In this document: positions 25,985 through 34,199 of the stretch, one piece after another | Position numbering within the stretch: position 1 is the stretch's first letter | How the letters are laid out: every line of letters begins with the position of its first letter | Assembly: GCA_031272085.1 (NCBI GenBank) | Contig: JAISUN010000038.1 | Coordinates: forward strand, 1-64,000 | DNA length: 64,000 nt | Direction of reading: 5' to 3' | Source of the DNA: Dysgonamonadaceae bacterium | GTDB lineage: Bacteria > Bacteroidota > Bacteroidia > Bacteroidales > Azobacteroidaceae | Translations under genes and position numbers: made by a program | Notes under the pieces: model-generated | Told to the model about the DNA's origin: nothing | Databases searched by the model: none | Seen by the model: only the letters and a program-made list of their open reading frames with translations

Positions 25985-27388
25985 TTATTCGAGGCCGCTT
26001 CTTGTTTCTATTTCCCTGTTAATCTGGTCGATACGGGGGTCGTCAAGTTCGTATTTTGAAATAATAAACATCGCCAAAAGCAGCAGAATAGTGGGGATAA
26101 CGCACACAAGCCACAAAATTCCCTGTTGCGCAAAAACAGACTGCGTATTGGCATTTTTTTCGTCAAAACCGACATACGCAAGCACCAATCCCGGCACAAT
26201 GCCTCCAAGAGCCATTCCTGCCTTGTAAAAAATTCCGGTTAATGCGTTTACAATGCCCGAAATACGTTTGCCCGATTTCCATTCGCCGTAAGAAATTACT
26301 TCCGGCACCAAGGCCCACATATAGCCCGTAGCCACGATTATACCTGTCGATTTGACAAATTGCGCTACCAAAACCAACCAAATTTGCGATTTCAGCGACG
26401 GCACTACGGAAATTATGTAAAGCATTGCCATTCCGATAATTGCGACAGTCAGGAAAGCGTAAAACATTTGCTTTTTCCCTATTGTCCGCTTAATGGCAGG
26501 CACCATAGGCATAAAAATAAATGCGGGAATTGAACCCAAAGCCGCAAAATAAGGCAACCAGTCGGGGGCGTTTACATTGTAAATCATATAATAAGAACCG
26601 GCCGAATTGCCGATTGCCATCATTGCGAAAGCAGTTATAAAGAAAAACGCCAAAATCCGCAGGGGGCGGTTGTGCATAAATTCCATAAACAAATCGGAGG
26701 CTTTTACCTGCGAAGTCTTGTCCTCATCCATCACGACGCGCTCTTTTGTTTGAGTGTAGCAGAAAATCAGCAAGGCAAGTCCCGCCAAAGCGTAAATCGT
26801 CATCGTAATAAACCATGCGTGTCCCGCTTGTGAAGAATTCATTTTGCCGTCTGGCGAAAGCGACTGCACGATGGTAGGAATACCGTAAGCAACGGCCAAA
26901 CCGCCCAGGTTCGCCATAAACATACGCGTCGAAGTCAGTTTCGTAATTTCGTCGGTATCGCGCGTCAATGAGGCGTTTAGCGCACCGTAAGGCACATTTA
27001 CCAGAGTATAGCATAATGACAGGCCGACGTATGTAACGTAAGCGTAAAGCAAGGAGCCTGTAAATCCGTTCCAGAAGCAGAGAATGGCAAAAGCCGTCAG
27101 CGGAATGCCGCCAAGCACCAAATAGGAACGGTATTTTCCGAGTTTGGGACTTTTTTTATCAACATAAGCGCCAACCACCGGGTCCCACAGAACATCTACC
27201 AGACGCACAATGAAAAACATAAATGCAGCCTTTGCCGCTCCTATGCCGAAAACATTGGTGTAAAAAATCAGCAAATACTGTGCAACGGTCTGATAAATAA
27301 GGTTTTGCGCCAAATCGCCGCTACCAAACCCTATGCGTTGCAACATCGAAAGTTTATAAAATCCCTTTGAATTTTGAGTAGTTTCCAT
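25985..27388 (-). CDS. GPH-family (MFS-type) oligosaccharide:cation symporter
   Basis: The 467-residue, 12-helix transporter of the glycoside-pentoside-hexuronide family has the signature RLVDVLWDPVVGAYVDKKSPKLGKYRSYL and the second-half GEWKSGKRISGIVNAL motif. XynP/XylP-like members import xylosides. It is flanked by GH115-CE15 and GH10 and is the best candidate importer for xylo-oligosaccharides or (methyl)glucuronoxylo-oligomers. Confidence 0.9.
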   Translation of the reverse strand: METTQNSKGFYKLSMLQRIGFGSGDLAQNLIYQTVAQYLLIFYTNVFGIGAAKAAFMFFIVRLVDVLWDPVVGAYVDKKSPKLGKYRSYLVLGGIPLTAFAILCFWNGFTGSLLYAYVTYVGLSLCYTLVNVPYGALNASLTRDTDEITKLTSTRMFMANLGGLAVAYGIPTIVQSLSPDGKMNSSQAGHAWFITMTIYALAGLALLIFCYTQTKERVVMDEDKTSQVKASDLFMEFMHNRPLRILAFFFITAFAMMAIGNSAGSYYMIYNVNAPDWLPYFAALGSIPAFIFMPMVPAIKRTIGKKQMFYAFLTVAIIGMAMLYIISVVPSLKSQIWLVLVAQFVKSTGIIVATGYMWALVPEVISYGEWKSGKRISGIVNALTGIFYKAGMALGGIVPGLVLAYVGFDEKNANTQSVFAQQGILWLVCVIPTILLLLAMFIISKYELDDPRIDQINREIETRSGLE

Positions 27389-27407
27389 TTTATTTATTAT
27401 TGTTTTT

Positions 27408-30400
27408 TTATTTCCAGTATTTTAATAAAAATTCCTTGAATGTCGGATAATTAGGGGCGGCGTCGTGTCCTCCGGCGTGGCGGCGGAAGCCTATTTCGCC
27501 CTGCAAATATGCCTTGTCGGTAACAGGATACGGAATTTTTTGCCCCCGGTAATCCATTGTGTCGTTCATCACAAGCCCCTGTTTGCCAAGCAGTTGATAG
27601 ACCGGGCTTGCCGCTGCTGCGGTCAGATAATGGCCGTAAGGGTCGGCCCATGCGTCGCCGGCAGTATCGCTTCCGCAGCCGACGAACAGCGGGCGTGGAG
27701 CGCAAAGGGCGACAAGCGATTCGGCGTCAACCGGCATTTGCAGTACTTTTCGCGGCAAATAGCCGTCTTTGCTACTTTCGTCAACTCCGGCGTAAATCAT
27801 TGCATTTCCGGCCGTCCAGTGGTATTCCGAGTCCCAGACGCAGTTTTCGAGGTCTTCGCCAAGATGCCGGCGCGATTGGGAAATGCCCATTGCTCCCGAC
27901 GAACTCGGTGAGGCCACAGCAATCCGGCGGTCGTAAGCCATAGCGACGAGCGTGGCCTTGCCGTAGCGCGAATGGCCTGTAAGCGCGATTTTTGAAGCGT
28001 CAACAAGGGTGGAGGTTTCAAAAAAGTCGATTATCCGGCTCACTCCCCAGCCCCATGCGACCAGCGTTCCCCAGTCGGTCGGTTTGCGCCAGTTTCCTTT
28101 ATTCACGAGGCCTATGAGGTAATCAGTCAGGCTTTCGCCGTTATCGGGTTGCAGGGCGACGGGGTCGAAGTAGAGAACTCCGAAACCGGCTTCCGACATT
28201 GTTTTCCATAAATCTTCGTCGCAAATAAGGCGGCCTCCGAACGACCATGAAATCAAGATTACTACCGGCGCTTTTTTGCCTTCGGGTAAATCGGCGGGCA
28301 GCCGCAAAATGCCGGAAATCAGCGGTGCGTGGCGGATTGCGGGATAGGAAGAAACGTCGATTTTCCCTGTTAGCCGGTATTCGCGGAAAGGCGTTGTGGG
28401 CGCGGGTTTGAAATCGCGGCCGAATACTTCTTTTACGATAGTCGGTTCGCTTAAATTCCAGTCTATTTTCAGTTTTGCCGCATCGGCAGGGATATAGCCG
28501 TAAATTTTCTGAATTTCGTCGAATATTTTTGCCCTTCGCGTTTCCCAAGTGTTTGCGGTCAGGCCGTCGAGATTGTGCAAGGGCAGGGGCGGATAAAATT
28601 TTGCGCCCGACCAGTAATCGCCTTCCGGTTCCCACGACTGTAAGTAATTATTCCACAGGCCGTAAGAGGTTCTTCTCGTATGGCCTTCGTAAGCGGCTTT
28701 GGGCTTGTTTGTCCGCGTCCGGTCGTCAGATTCCGGCTTTATAACCGGATATTTCAGCCCAAGTTGTTCCATCATCTGGTCGTGGTCTTGTTTTGTAGAA
28801 ACCGTTGCAGGCGGAAAATCGGGGAAAATCTTGTCGGGGCGCGTCATTTCGCTTTCGGGCGGGCCGAGGTAGGAAGGTTTAAGTCCGCCGAAGTCGATGA
28901 TAATTTTTTCAAATACAATTCCGGGTTCTAAAACGCGAATCCGCAGGGTATGCCGTCCGGCCGCGCCGATTTCCATTTCCGTAGGCTGCCAGATGATGCG
29001 TTCGCCTTGCCAGCGGCCGAGTTCGCCACTGTATTGCCCGTTGAAATTGACTGTCGTTTCCTTGCCGCCGTCAATCGACAAAGCATAACGCAAACCCTTG
29101 TTGGCGTTGAAGTTAAGCGTTGGCGCAAGCAGTAGCGTAACGTTTGCTTTTCCTTCGGAAACCGTCTGAAAATCGTATTCCAAATAAACGAGGTCTTTAT
29201 CCGTTGGATAAACGTTTTGCGGAAAGGTAGTTACGGCCGATTTTGTACGACCCAGCCAGGGGATAATTTCCCATTTTATCTTGTCCGTTCCTGCGGAACG
29301 CGCAAAATTTTCCGCTTCGACAGACACGTAGCCGTCTTTTTCGGCGAATGCCTGCGTTTTGGGCGTAAATGCCTCTGTCGGAACGTATTCCACTTTGGGC
29401 ATAATGCTTTTGTCGGGCTGTTGCCACGAGGTATAGCCGATTCGTATCTGGTCCATCTGATGCGCCCATTTCCCGTCGGCTATTTCGCGGTTATAATGCT
29501 CTGTCAGAAGCGAATCGCGGACGAAACATTCCTTAACCTTGTCGGCAAATTCGTTGGCTCGAAGGTCGTAAACGGCTGAATATTGGCGGTTCATAGCCAG
29601 AGCGTAATACATTTCATAAAGGTTGCAAACGGCGTTAATCGGGAACAAAACCAACTCGTCGAAAGCGTCGCGGTATTCTGCCGGAAGCCGGTTGTAGAAC
29701 CGGAAAGCATCGAGCGCAAGCGCTTTGTAAGCGCTGACTGCGGTTTCAAACTCACCGTAATTTTCGAGGCTGAAAGTGCGCTCGTTAAGCATTTCGGGGG
29801 TTACGCGGCTTGCATAGCGGGCTTGCAGATTGAGCAGGCGTGCGGCTTCGGCGGCGAATTTCTGTCCGAATTGTTGTGCGCACCACTGTTCTGTCCACGC
29901 TTCAAGGTTTTTGGCCTTGAACCGCGCCGGATTCCATGCCTGCGCAAGGAAAAAACTAATCGGAAATTCCATTGGTTTCAGGTCGCCTACATTCAGCACC
30001 CACAAGCGGTCAACTCCGTGTGAATAAGTCAGGTTCATCTGTTCCCATATTCGCTGTATCTGGCTGACATTTAGCCATTTATAATTTCGCGGGGCGCCTA
30101 CGTAATCGACGTGGTAATACATTCCGTAGCCGCCTTTCCGGCGCGGAGCGCCGGGCGCGGGCAGTTTGCGGACATTGCCCCAGTTGTCGTCGCTCAAAAG
30201 CAGGGTAACATCGTCAGGGACGCGCATTCCTTGGTCGTAATAATCCTGCACTTCCTTGTATAAAGCCCAAACTTGCGGGGTTTGTTCGGCAGGTTTTCCG
30301 GTAACATCGGCTATGATTTTCCGCTGGTCGCTTATAATCCGTTCAAGCAGAGCGATATTTGCGTTTTGGCTCATTGGTTCGTCGCCGTCGCCGCGCATAC

Positions 30401-31361
30401 CTACTGTTACCACTTTTTCCCAGTCTTTATTGCGCTCAATGCCGGCTTGCCAGAATTTTTGGAGTTCATCGGCATTTTTCTCATAATTCCAAACGCCTTT
30501 TCCGTAGCGCCGCCACTCGTCGTGAGCGCGTCCGAGCGGCTCGTGATGCGATGTTCCGATAACGATTCCCATTTCGTCGGCCAAAATACCGTTTTGCGGG
30601 TCGTCGTCGTAGAAAGCGTTTCCCCACATTGCCGGCCAGAAAAAATTACCTTTCAGGCGCAGGATGAGTTCAAAAATATGTTGGTACATTTTCGCGTTCA
30701 CTCCGCCGAATTTTTCTTCGCACCAGCCCTGAAAAGCGGGGGCTTCGTCGTTGATGAAAATTCCGCGCAGGGCAATGGCAGGCTCGCCGTCGGTGTAAAT
30801 TCCGGGCTTGAAATAGAGGTTTTCGCGATGGACAACGGGAACGTCAGCCCACCAGTACCATGGTGAAATGCCCGCCTGCTGCGAGAGTTCGTAAATGCCG
30901 TAAATCGTTCCACGCTTGTCGCTTCCGGCGATAACCAAGGCTTTGTCGATGCCTTCGGCCGGCTTTTCGACAAGAGTAATGATAAATTTTTCGCGTTTTC
31001 CGATAATTTCATTGGCAAGCCGTTTATCTTTCAGGATTTTGTCGATAAAATGGGAATTGCCTGCGGTTCCCGCTATTATAGCGGTGTTGCCGCCCGTTTT
31101 CGGCGAATGTCCGCTTACGCGCCTGAAATCTTCCCGCAAGTCCGCCGCAGCGCGAAGAACGCCCTTAAAATCGGCCTCGTCGGTTAGTATTTGTATGGAT
31201 AAACCGTTGGTAATCAGCGGAAAATAAGAGTTGTCAGCCGCCGTTTCAAACACAAATTTTTCAACTCCGAATTGCGGTTGATTATCGCCCGCGCGGACAA
31301 AACCCGCGCTTGCAAAGGCAAATACGAGTGTTAGACAGCGAGCAGCACAGTGCATTTTCAT
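27408..31361 (-). CDS. Fusion of GH115 xylan alpha-glucuronidase and CE15-like glucuronoyl esterase
   Basis: The 1317-residue protein has an N-terminal signal peptide (LTLVFAFASAGFVRAG). Residues about 27-840 are GH115: GTIYGIYELSQQAGISPWYWWADVP, LRGIFINDEAP, GNFFWPAMWGNAF, IGTSHHEPLGRAHDEW and a C-terminal beta domain (VSVEAENFARS...). Residues about 890-1317 look like a CE15 alpha/beta hydrolase with nucleophile Ser1131 in LTGHSRYGKATL and His1299 in HAGGHDAAPNYP. GH115 removes (4-O-methyl)glucuronic acid from internal xylose residues; CE15 cleaves the ester between that acid and lignin alcohols. A fusion would free and remove the acid in sequence. The CE15 catalytic acid is not clear (SPSSSGA where Glu is often seen). 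Confidence 0.87.
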   Translation of the reverse strand: MKMHCAARCLTLVFAFASAGFVRAGDNQPQFGVEKFVFETAADNSYFPLITNGLSIQILTDEADFKGVLRAAADLREDFRRVSGHSPKTGGNTAIIAGTAGNSHFIDKILKDKRLANEIIGKREKFIITLVEKPAEGIDKALVIAGSDKRGTIYGIYELSQQAGISPWYWWADVPVVHRENLYFKPGIYTDGEPAIALRGIFINDEAPAFQGWCEEKFGGVNAKMYQHIFELILRLKGNFFWPAMWGNAFYDDDPQNGILADEMGIVIGTSHHEPLGRAHDEWRRYGKGVWNYEKNADELQKFWQAGIERNKDWEKVVTVGMRGDGDEPMSQNANIALLERIISDQRKIIADVTGKPAEQTPQVWALYKEVQDYYDQGMRVPDDVTLLLSDDNWGNVRKLPAPGAPRRKGGYGMYYHVDYVGAPRNYKWLNVSQIQRIWEQMNLTYSHGVDRLWVLNVGDLKPMEFPISFFLAQAWNPARFKAKNLEAWTEQWCAQQFGQKFAAEAARLLNLQARYASRVTPEMLNERTFSLENYGEFETAVSAYKALALDAFRFYNRLPAEYRDAFDELVLFPINAVCNLYEMYYALAMNRQYSAVYDLRANEFADKVKECFVRDSLLTEHYNREIADGKWAHQMDQIRIGYTSWQQPDKSIMPKVEYVPTEAFTPKTQAFAEKDGYVSVEAENFARSAGTDKIKWEIIPWLGRTKSAVTTFPQNVYPTDKDLVYLEYDFQTVSEGKANVTLLLAPTLNFNANKGLRYALSIDGGKETTVNFNGQYSGELGRWQGERIIWQPTEMEIGAAGRHTLRIRVLEPGIVFEKIIIDFGGLKPSYLGPPESEMTRPDKIFPDFPPATVSTKQDHDQMMEQLGLKYPVIKPESDDRTRTNKPKAAYEGHTRRTSYGLWNNYLQSWEPEGDYWSGAKFYPPLPLHNLDGLTANTWETRRAKIFDEIQKIYGYIPADAAKLKIDWNLSEPTIVKEVFGRDFKPAPTTPFREYRLTGKIDVSSYPAIRHAPLISGILRLPADLPEGKKAPVVILISWSFGGRLICDEDLWKTMSEAGFGVLYFDPVALQPDNGESLTDYLIGLVNKGNWRKPTDWGTLVAWGWGVSRIIDFFETSTLVDASKIALTGHSRYGKATLVAMAYDRRIAVASPSSSGAMGISQSRRHLGEDLENCVWDSEYHWTAGNAMIYAGVDESSKDGYLPRKVLQMPVDAESLVALCAPRPLFVGCGSDTAGDAWADPYGHYLTAAAASPVYQLLGKQGLVMNDTMDYRGQKIPYPVTDKAYLQGEIGFRRHAGGHDAAPNYPTFKEFLLKYWK

Positions 31362-31371
31362 AATATTAGAG

Positions 31372-31403
31372 CAAATTAATTATTAAAAAATATCGTTTGC
31401 AAA
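31372..31403 (-). promoter_or_regulatory. Candidate promoter of the xylan operon
   Basis: Minus strand TTTG (31403-31400), 20 nt spacer, TTAATTTG (31379-31372, one mismatch to TAnnTTTG), just before the GH115-CE15 ATG. It would drive GH115-CE15, GPH, GH10 and GH43. Confidence 0.4.
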
Positions 31404-31555
31404 ATTAGTTTTTTGTTGAGAAAATGAGGGTTAATTATGTTACAAATTTTTTTGCTTATGTAACAAAATTGATTTTTTTGACGAGTTTATAATACGGAAA
31501 GACGATTTTGCGGAAAGAAAATCGGAAAAAATAAAAAATATTAGGTAAAAAAATA

Positions 31556-31584
31556 TTGAATTTAAAATTTTTGTTATACCTTTG
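31556..31584 (+). promoter_or_regulatory. Promoter of the candidate structured RNA
   Basis: TTG (31556-31558), 18 nt spacer, TACCTTTG (31577-31584): a full consensus promoter with no ORF behind it; the start site would be near 31591. Confidence 0.65.
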
Positions 31585-31590
31585 TATAAA

Positions 31591-31797
31591 ATTTATAGTG
31601 TATGAAGTAAAAGTAACATAACAATACGAAAAGACATAAAAAAGCGTCAAACGCTATATTCTTGCTTTCTGAAATGTGAGAAGTTTTAAAAGCCCGTAGA
31701 ATATAAGTGTCTGTATGCGTTGCATACGGGCTTATTGTTCGGGCAACGGTTATTCTCACAACCACAGAAAGCGGATAGTAAGTCCGCTTTTTTGTTT
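31591..31797 (+). ncRNA. Candidate structured non-coding RNA, about 205 nt, possibly 6S-like
   Basis: The segment lies between a consensus promoter and a terminator and has no coding potential. It shows nested long-range pairing: GCTTTCTG (31664-31671) with CAGAAAGC (31765-31772), GTGAGAA (31676-31682) with TTCTCAC (31753-31759), and AAGCCCGTA (31690-31698) with TACGGGCTT (31725-31733). A side hairpin AGCGT-CAA-ACGCT sits at 31643-31655. A rod with internal bulges and this length recalls 6S RNA, but I cannot confirm the family. tmRNA and RNase P are unlikely: no tag frame and no P4 core are seen. It is also the only notable content of the 551-nt gap between the xylan operon and the AraC gene. 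Confidence 0.55.
31768..31797 (+). terminator. Terminator of the candidate structured RNA
   Basis: AAAGCGGA-TAGTAAG-TCCGCTTT (8 bp) followed by TTTGTTT. Its left arm shares bases with the closing helix of the RNA, so the two are partly exclusive. Confidence 0.7.
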
Positions 31798-31848
31798 CTG
31801 ACAGACAATCATCACTTACCGATATTTATATTATATATTTCCGCAATA

Positions 31849-31872
31849 CCCCAAAAGGCTTAACTTTTGGGG
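31849..31872 (+). promoter_or_regulatory. Leader hairpin upstream of the AraC gene
   Basis: CCCCAAAAG-GCTTAA-CTTTTGGGG is a perfect 9-bp hairpin without a U-tract, ending 40 nt before the AraC start codon. It could be a leader structure or an operator palindrome. Confidence 0.4.
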
Positions 31873-31912
31873 CCGATTGACTATCATTGTATTAATTTAA
31901 AAAGGCACAATT

Positions 31913-32785
31913 ATGTATTGCGATGAAATTTGTAACGTTGAACAGCACCTTGCCTGTCCGGACTACCAGTCGGCCGACAATCCGCTTGTCGAACTGCTGA
32001 CTTTCGGCGAAGGCGAAAAAATACGGCGCGTAAAGCCGTACAGCCAACTTGTGTTTGTCGTTCGCGGCGAACTCGAATTTTCGTATGCCTCGAATAGCGG
32101 GCTGAAAGCCGTTGAAAACGATTTTTTTATCATTCCTCAAAAAATAGGCTTCAATATCTGTTTTCAACGGCCGGCTTCGCTGCTTATTTTTACCCTAAAA
32201 CTCGACATTGTTTTCTGCCAACAACTGCGCCGCGACATCCTGAACCTCGACGACTACGCCGTCCGCAGGAAACCAATTGTCCTGTCTGCCAACAAATTGC
32301 TGCTGGACTTAATGGAACTCGCAGCGGCAGCCGTCGGAAAATGTTTTCTCTGCACTATCTTCTTCCGCTCGCAGATAGCGGGCCTCATTACGTCTATTTC
32401 CGCCTTTTATCCCCGCGAAGAAGCGTTACAATTCTTTTCGCCCCTGGTCAGCCACTCGTTGCGCGATATCGACGACGACATATTCAAATCGACCGTCCTG
32501 CAAGCGCAAAACAGCATATTTTCCGTCCGTGAACTCGCCGACCTCGCAAATCAAAATGTTGTTACTTTCCGCCGGCGATTCGAACGGATATTCAATATGC
32601 AGCCACACGCATGGATTACGCAAAACCGCAAACGACTGATTTACGAAGAATTGACAATGAACACAAAAACGCTCGCCGAAATAGTGTATATGTTCAACTT
32701 TTCGAGGACAAACGAACTTGCACGTTTTTGCCAAATACATTTCGGACAAACAGCAAAGTCAATTCGAGATAACAAAAACAGGTAA
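31913..32785 (+). CDS. AraC-family transcriptional regulator
   Basis: The 290-residue protein has an N-terminal cupin-like sensor part (LVFVVRGELEFSY, ENDFFIIPQ) and a C-terminal double HTH: SIFSVRELADLANQNVVTFRRRFERIFNMQPHAWI, followed by MNTKTLAEIVYMFNFSRTNELARFCQIHFGQTAKSI. It is divergent from the xylan operon and separated from it by the candidate RNA, so it is the most likely local regulator of xylan use. The N-terminal part resembles the Bacteroidetes AraC regulators with a short sensory domain. The ligand is unknown. Confidence 0.85.
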   Translation: MYCDEICNVEQHLACPDYQSADNPLVELLTFGEGEKIRRVKPYSQLVFVVRGELEFSYASNSGLKAVENDFFIIPQKIGFNICFQRPASLLIFTLKLDIVFCQQLRRDILNLDDYAVRRKPIVLSANKLLLDLMELAAAAVGKCFLCTIFFRSQIAGLITSISAFYPREEALQFFSPLVSHSLRDIDDDIFKSTVLQAQNSIFSVRELADLANQNVVTFRRRFERIFNMQPHAWITQNRKRLIYEELTMNTKTLAEIVYMFNFSRTNELARFCQIHFGQTAKSIRDNKNR

Positions 32786-32896
32786 AATAACGCTTTTTGA
32801 ATAAAAATTGTCGCAAATTAACATTTATTCTTAAATATCCTCACTTTTTGCGATTAAAAATTTCCAATTATTGTCATTCCAGTACAATAACCGCCT

Positions 32897-32904
32897 TAAC
32901 TTTG
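32897..32904 (+). promoter_or_regulatory. -7 box TAACTTTG before the secreted protein gene
   Basis: Perfect TAnnTTTG; a TTG lies 23-24 nt upstream. It gives a leader of about 60 nt before the ATG at 32974. Confidence 0.6.
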
Positions 32905-32973
32905 CAGCCGGAAATATAAAATATTACTTCGGTAATGATTTTTTGTAACTAACTTGTTTAAAATTATACAAAA

Positions 32974-33834
32974 ATGAAAAGAACAGTTTATTTGGCGGCC
33001 GCATTGACAATAATGCTGGCCACAGGCGCTGAAGCGCAGGTAACAATAGGCGCAAACGACGCGCCGAAAGTAACGCTCGACGTCCGCGGGAAAGCGGCGA
33101 CGGCAACCTCTGCCGACGGCTTGACTGAAAATGCGAAAAACAACATCAAACTCGGCGGAACTTTAAGCGAAAACACTACTATTGCCCACGGAAGTTACAC
33201 TTTGACTCATTCAGGTACAGGTAAAGAAATTATCAGTACGCCTTTGCAAATTACCAGCGGCTCGCCGGGCGAAACCAAAGTGCTGACGAGCGACGCCAGC
33301 GGAAATGCTACATGGCAGCCTTCATTGACAGCATCAACATACAGAGGAACAGCAGTACCTCAACAAAAAGTATCTATACCCTGTTATGCAAAAGAAGAAG
33401 TTTATATAGATACTATTAATTACATTGATTTGCCAAAAGGATTATGGCGTGTAGATATGAGCATGCCTTTCCAAATAAAGGACGCCACCCCATCGACAGG
33501 CGGCAGTGTAGAAATTTCGGTTGGTTTGACAAGTATAATAATAGACCCGGGTTCCGCAGCGTCGCTCCCCAACGGAAATTTTCACTCTATAATGGATTCT
33601 GGACAACCAGCGAGCGCGGGTTCAGTTGCTATTTCCGGAAATCATCCGGCTAATACAGCATCAAGAGGCAATGTAACATTTTTCCTCGATAATACTAATT
33701 CAGGCATTACACGATTTTATACAATGATAGGCAGATATGCAGAAGGGAGAAATTTAGTCCCTAATGGACTTCTTTATTTACCGGAGGGAAGAGGGTGTGG
33801 TATTTATGCTACATCTATGCAGTGGGCTAATTGA
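32974..33834 (+). CDS. Secreted protein of unknown function with QVTIG N-terminus
   Basis: The 286-residue protein has a signal peptide (LAAALTIMLATGAEA) followed by QVTIGANDAPKVTLDVRGKA. The same opening block occurs in the 52802 gene product (QVTIGEQATPIVTLEVKGKP). The middle is Thr/Ser/Gly-rich (TSGSPGETKVLTSDASGNATWQPS), a pattern seen in Bacteroidetes surface or fibre-like proteins. No catalytic motif and no type IX C-terminal domain are visible. I do not recognise a family beyond this. A 33-bp palindrome follows the stop codon. Confidence 0.7.
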   Translation: MKRTVYLAAALTIMLATGAEAQVTIGANDAPKVTLDVRGKAATATSADGLTENAKNNIKLGGTLSENTTIAHGSYTLTHSGTGKEIISTPLQITSGSPGETKVLTSDASGNATWQPSLTASTYRGTAVPQQKVSIPCYAKEEVYIDTINYIDLPKGLWRVDMSMPFQIKDATPSTGGSVEISVGLTSIIIDPGSAASLPNGNFHSIMDSGQPASAGSVAISGNHPANTASRGNVTFFLDNTNSGITRFYTMIGRYAEGRNLVPNGLLYLPEGRGCGIYATSMQWAN

Positions 33835-33870
33835 TGGTTGCAGGGATTAAGAACTTTAAGGCTTTAAGGA

Positions 33871-33903
33871 AAACCTGTTAGGTTTCAAAAACCTAACAGG
33901 TTT
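33871..33903 (+). repeat. 33-bp perfect palindrome (intergenic copy)
   Basis: AAACCTGTTAGGTTT-CAA-AAACCTAACAGGTTT: 15-nt arms and a 3-nt loop. It has the same size and geometry as the copies inside the TolC-like and RND genes (37767-37799, 40210-40242). It could act as a terminator for the upstream gene, but no U-tract follows. Confidence 0.8.
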
Positions 33904-33950
33904 AGAAGAAAGAAAAGCGGTGTTTGAAATATTGGATTTTACCAAAAAAA

Positions 33951-33980
33951 TTGGTGGTTAGGAAAAAATTTGTATCTTTG
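33951..33980 (+). promoter_or_regulatory. Promoter of the toxin-antitoxin pair
   Basis: TTG (33951-33953), 19 nt spacer, TATCTTTG (33973-33980), 27 nt before the first ATG. Confidence 0.7.
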
Positions 33981-34007
33981 CGGTGAAATTTTAATTATTA
34001 ATTTATT

Positions 34008-34199
34008 ATGGCAATAGAAAAACAGCGCAGCAGTGCAATTAAACGTGAACGCGATATGTTGCTCGAAATGCTTCTGAAAAAGGCAGGTCTTAAATACAGC
34101 GAACTGGTTGATTTTACGACCAATGAATGGGTTGCTACGCATACCGACCTTTTAAGTCCCGCCGAAAAAAAGCAATTCCAATTATTGAAACTTCAATGA
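34008..34199 (+). CDS. Small protein upstream of PIN toxin, probable antitoxin
   Basis: The 63-residue protein (MAIEKQRSSAIKRERDMLLEM...) is charged and helical and ends in LSPAEKKQFQLLKLQ. I do not recognise a named antitoxin family. Its stop overlaps the ATG of the PIN-domain gene (ATGA), and it has its own strong promoter, which is the usual order of a type II antitoxin followed by its toxin. The role is inferred from context. Confidence 0.6.
   Translation: MAIEKQRSSAIKRERDMLLEMLLKKAGLKYSELVDFTTNEWVATHTDLLSPAEKKQFQLLKLQ

Noticed and set aside
31591-31797. tmRNA or RNase P RNA as identity of the structured RNA
   Set aside because: No tag-peptide frame and no conserved P4 or GAGGAAAGUCC-type core is visible, and the length is too short for either.
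33871-33903. Ordinary rho-independent terminator
   Set aside because: The stem is perfect but is followed by TTTAGAAG and not by a U-tract, and its 15-3-15 geometry matches two copies inside genes.
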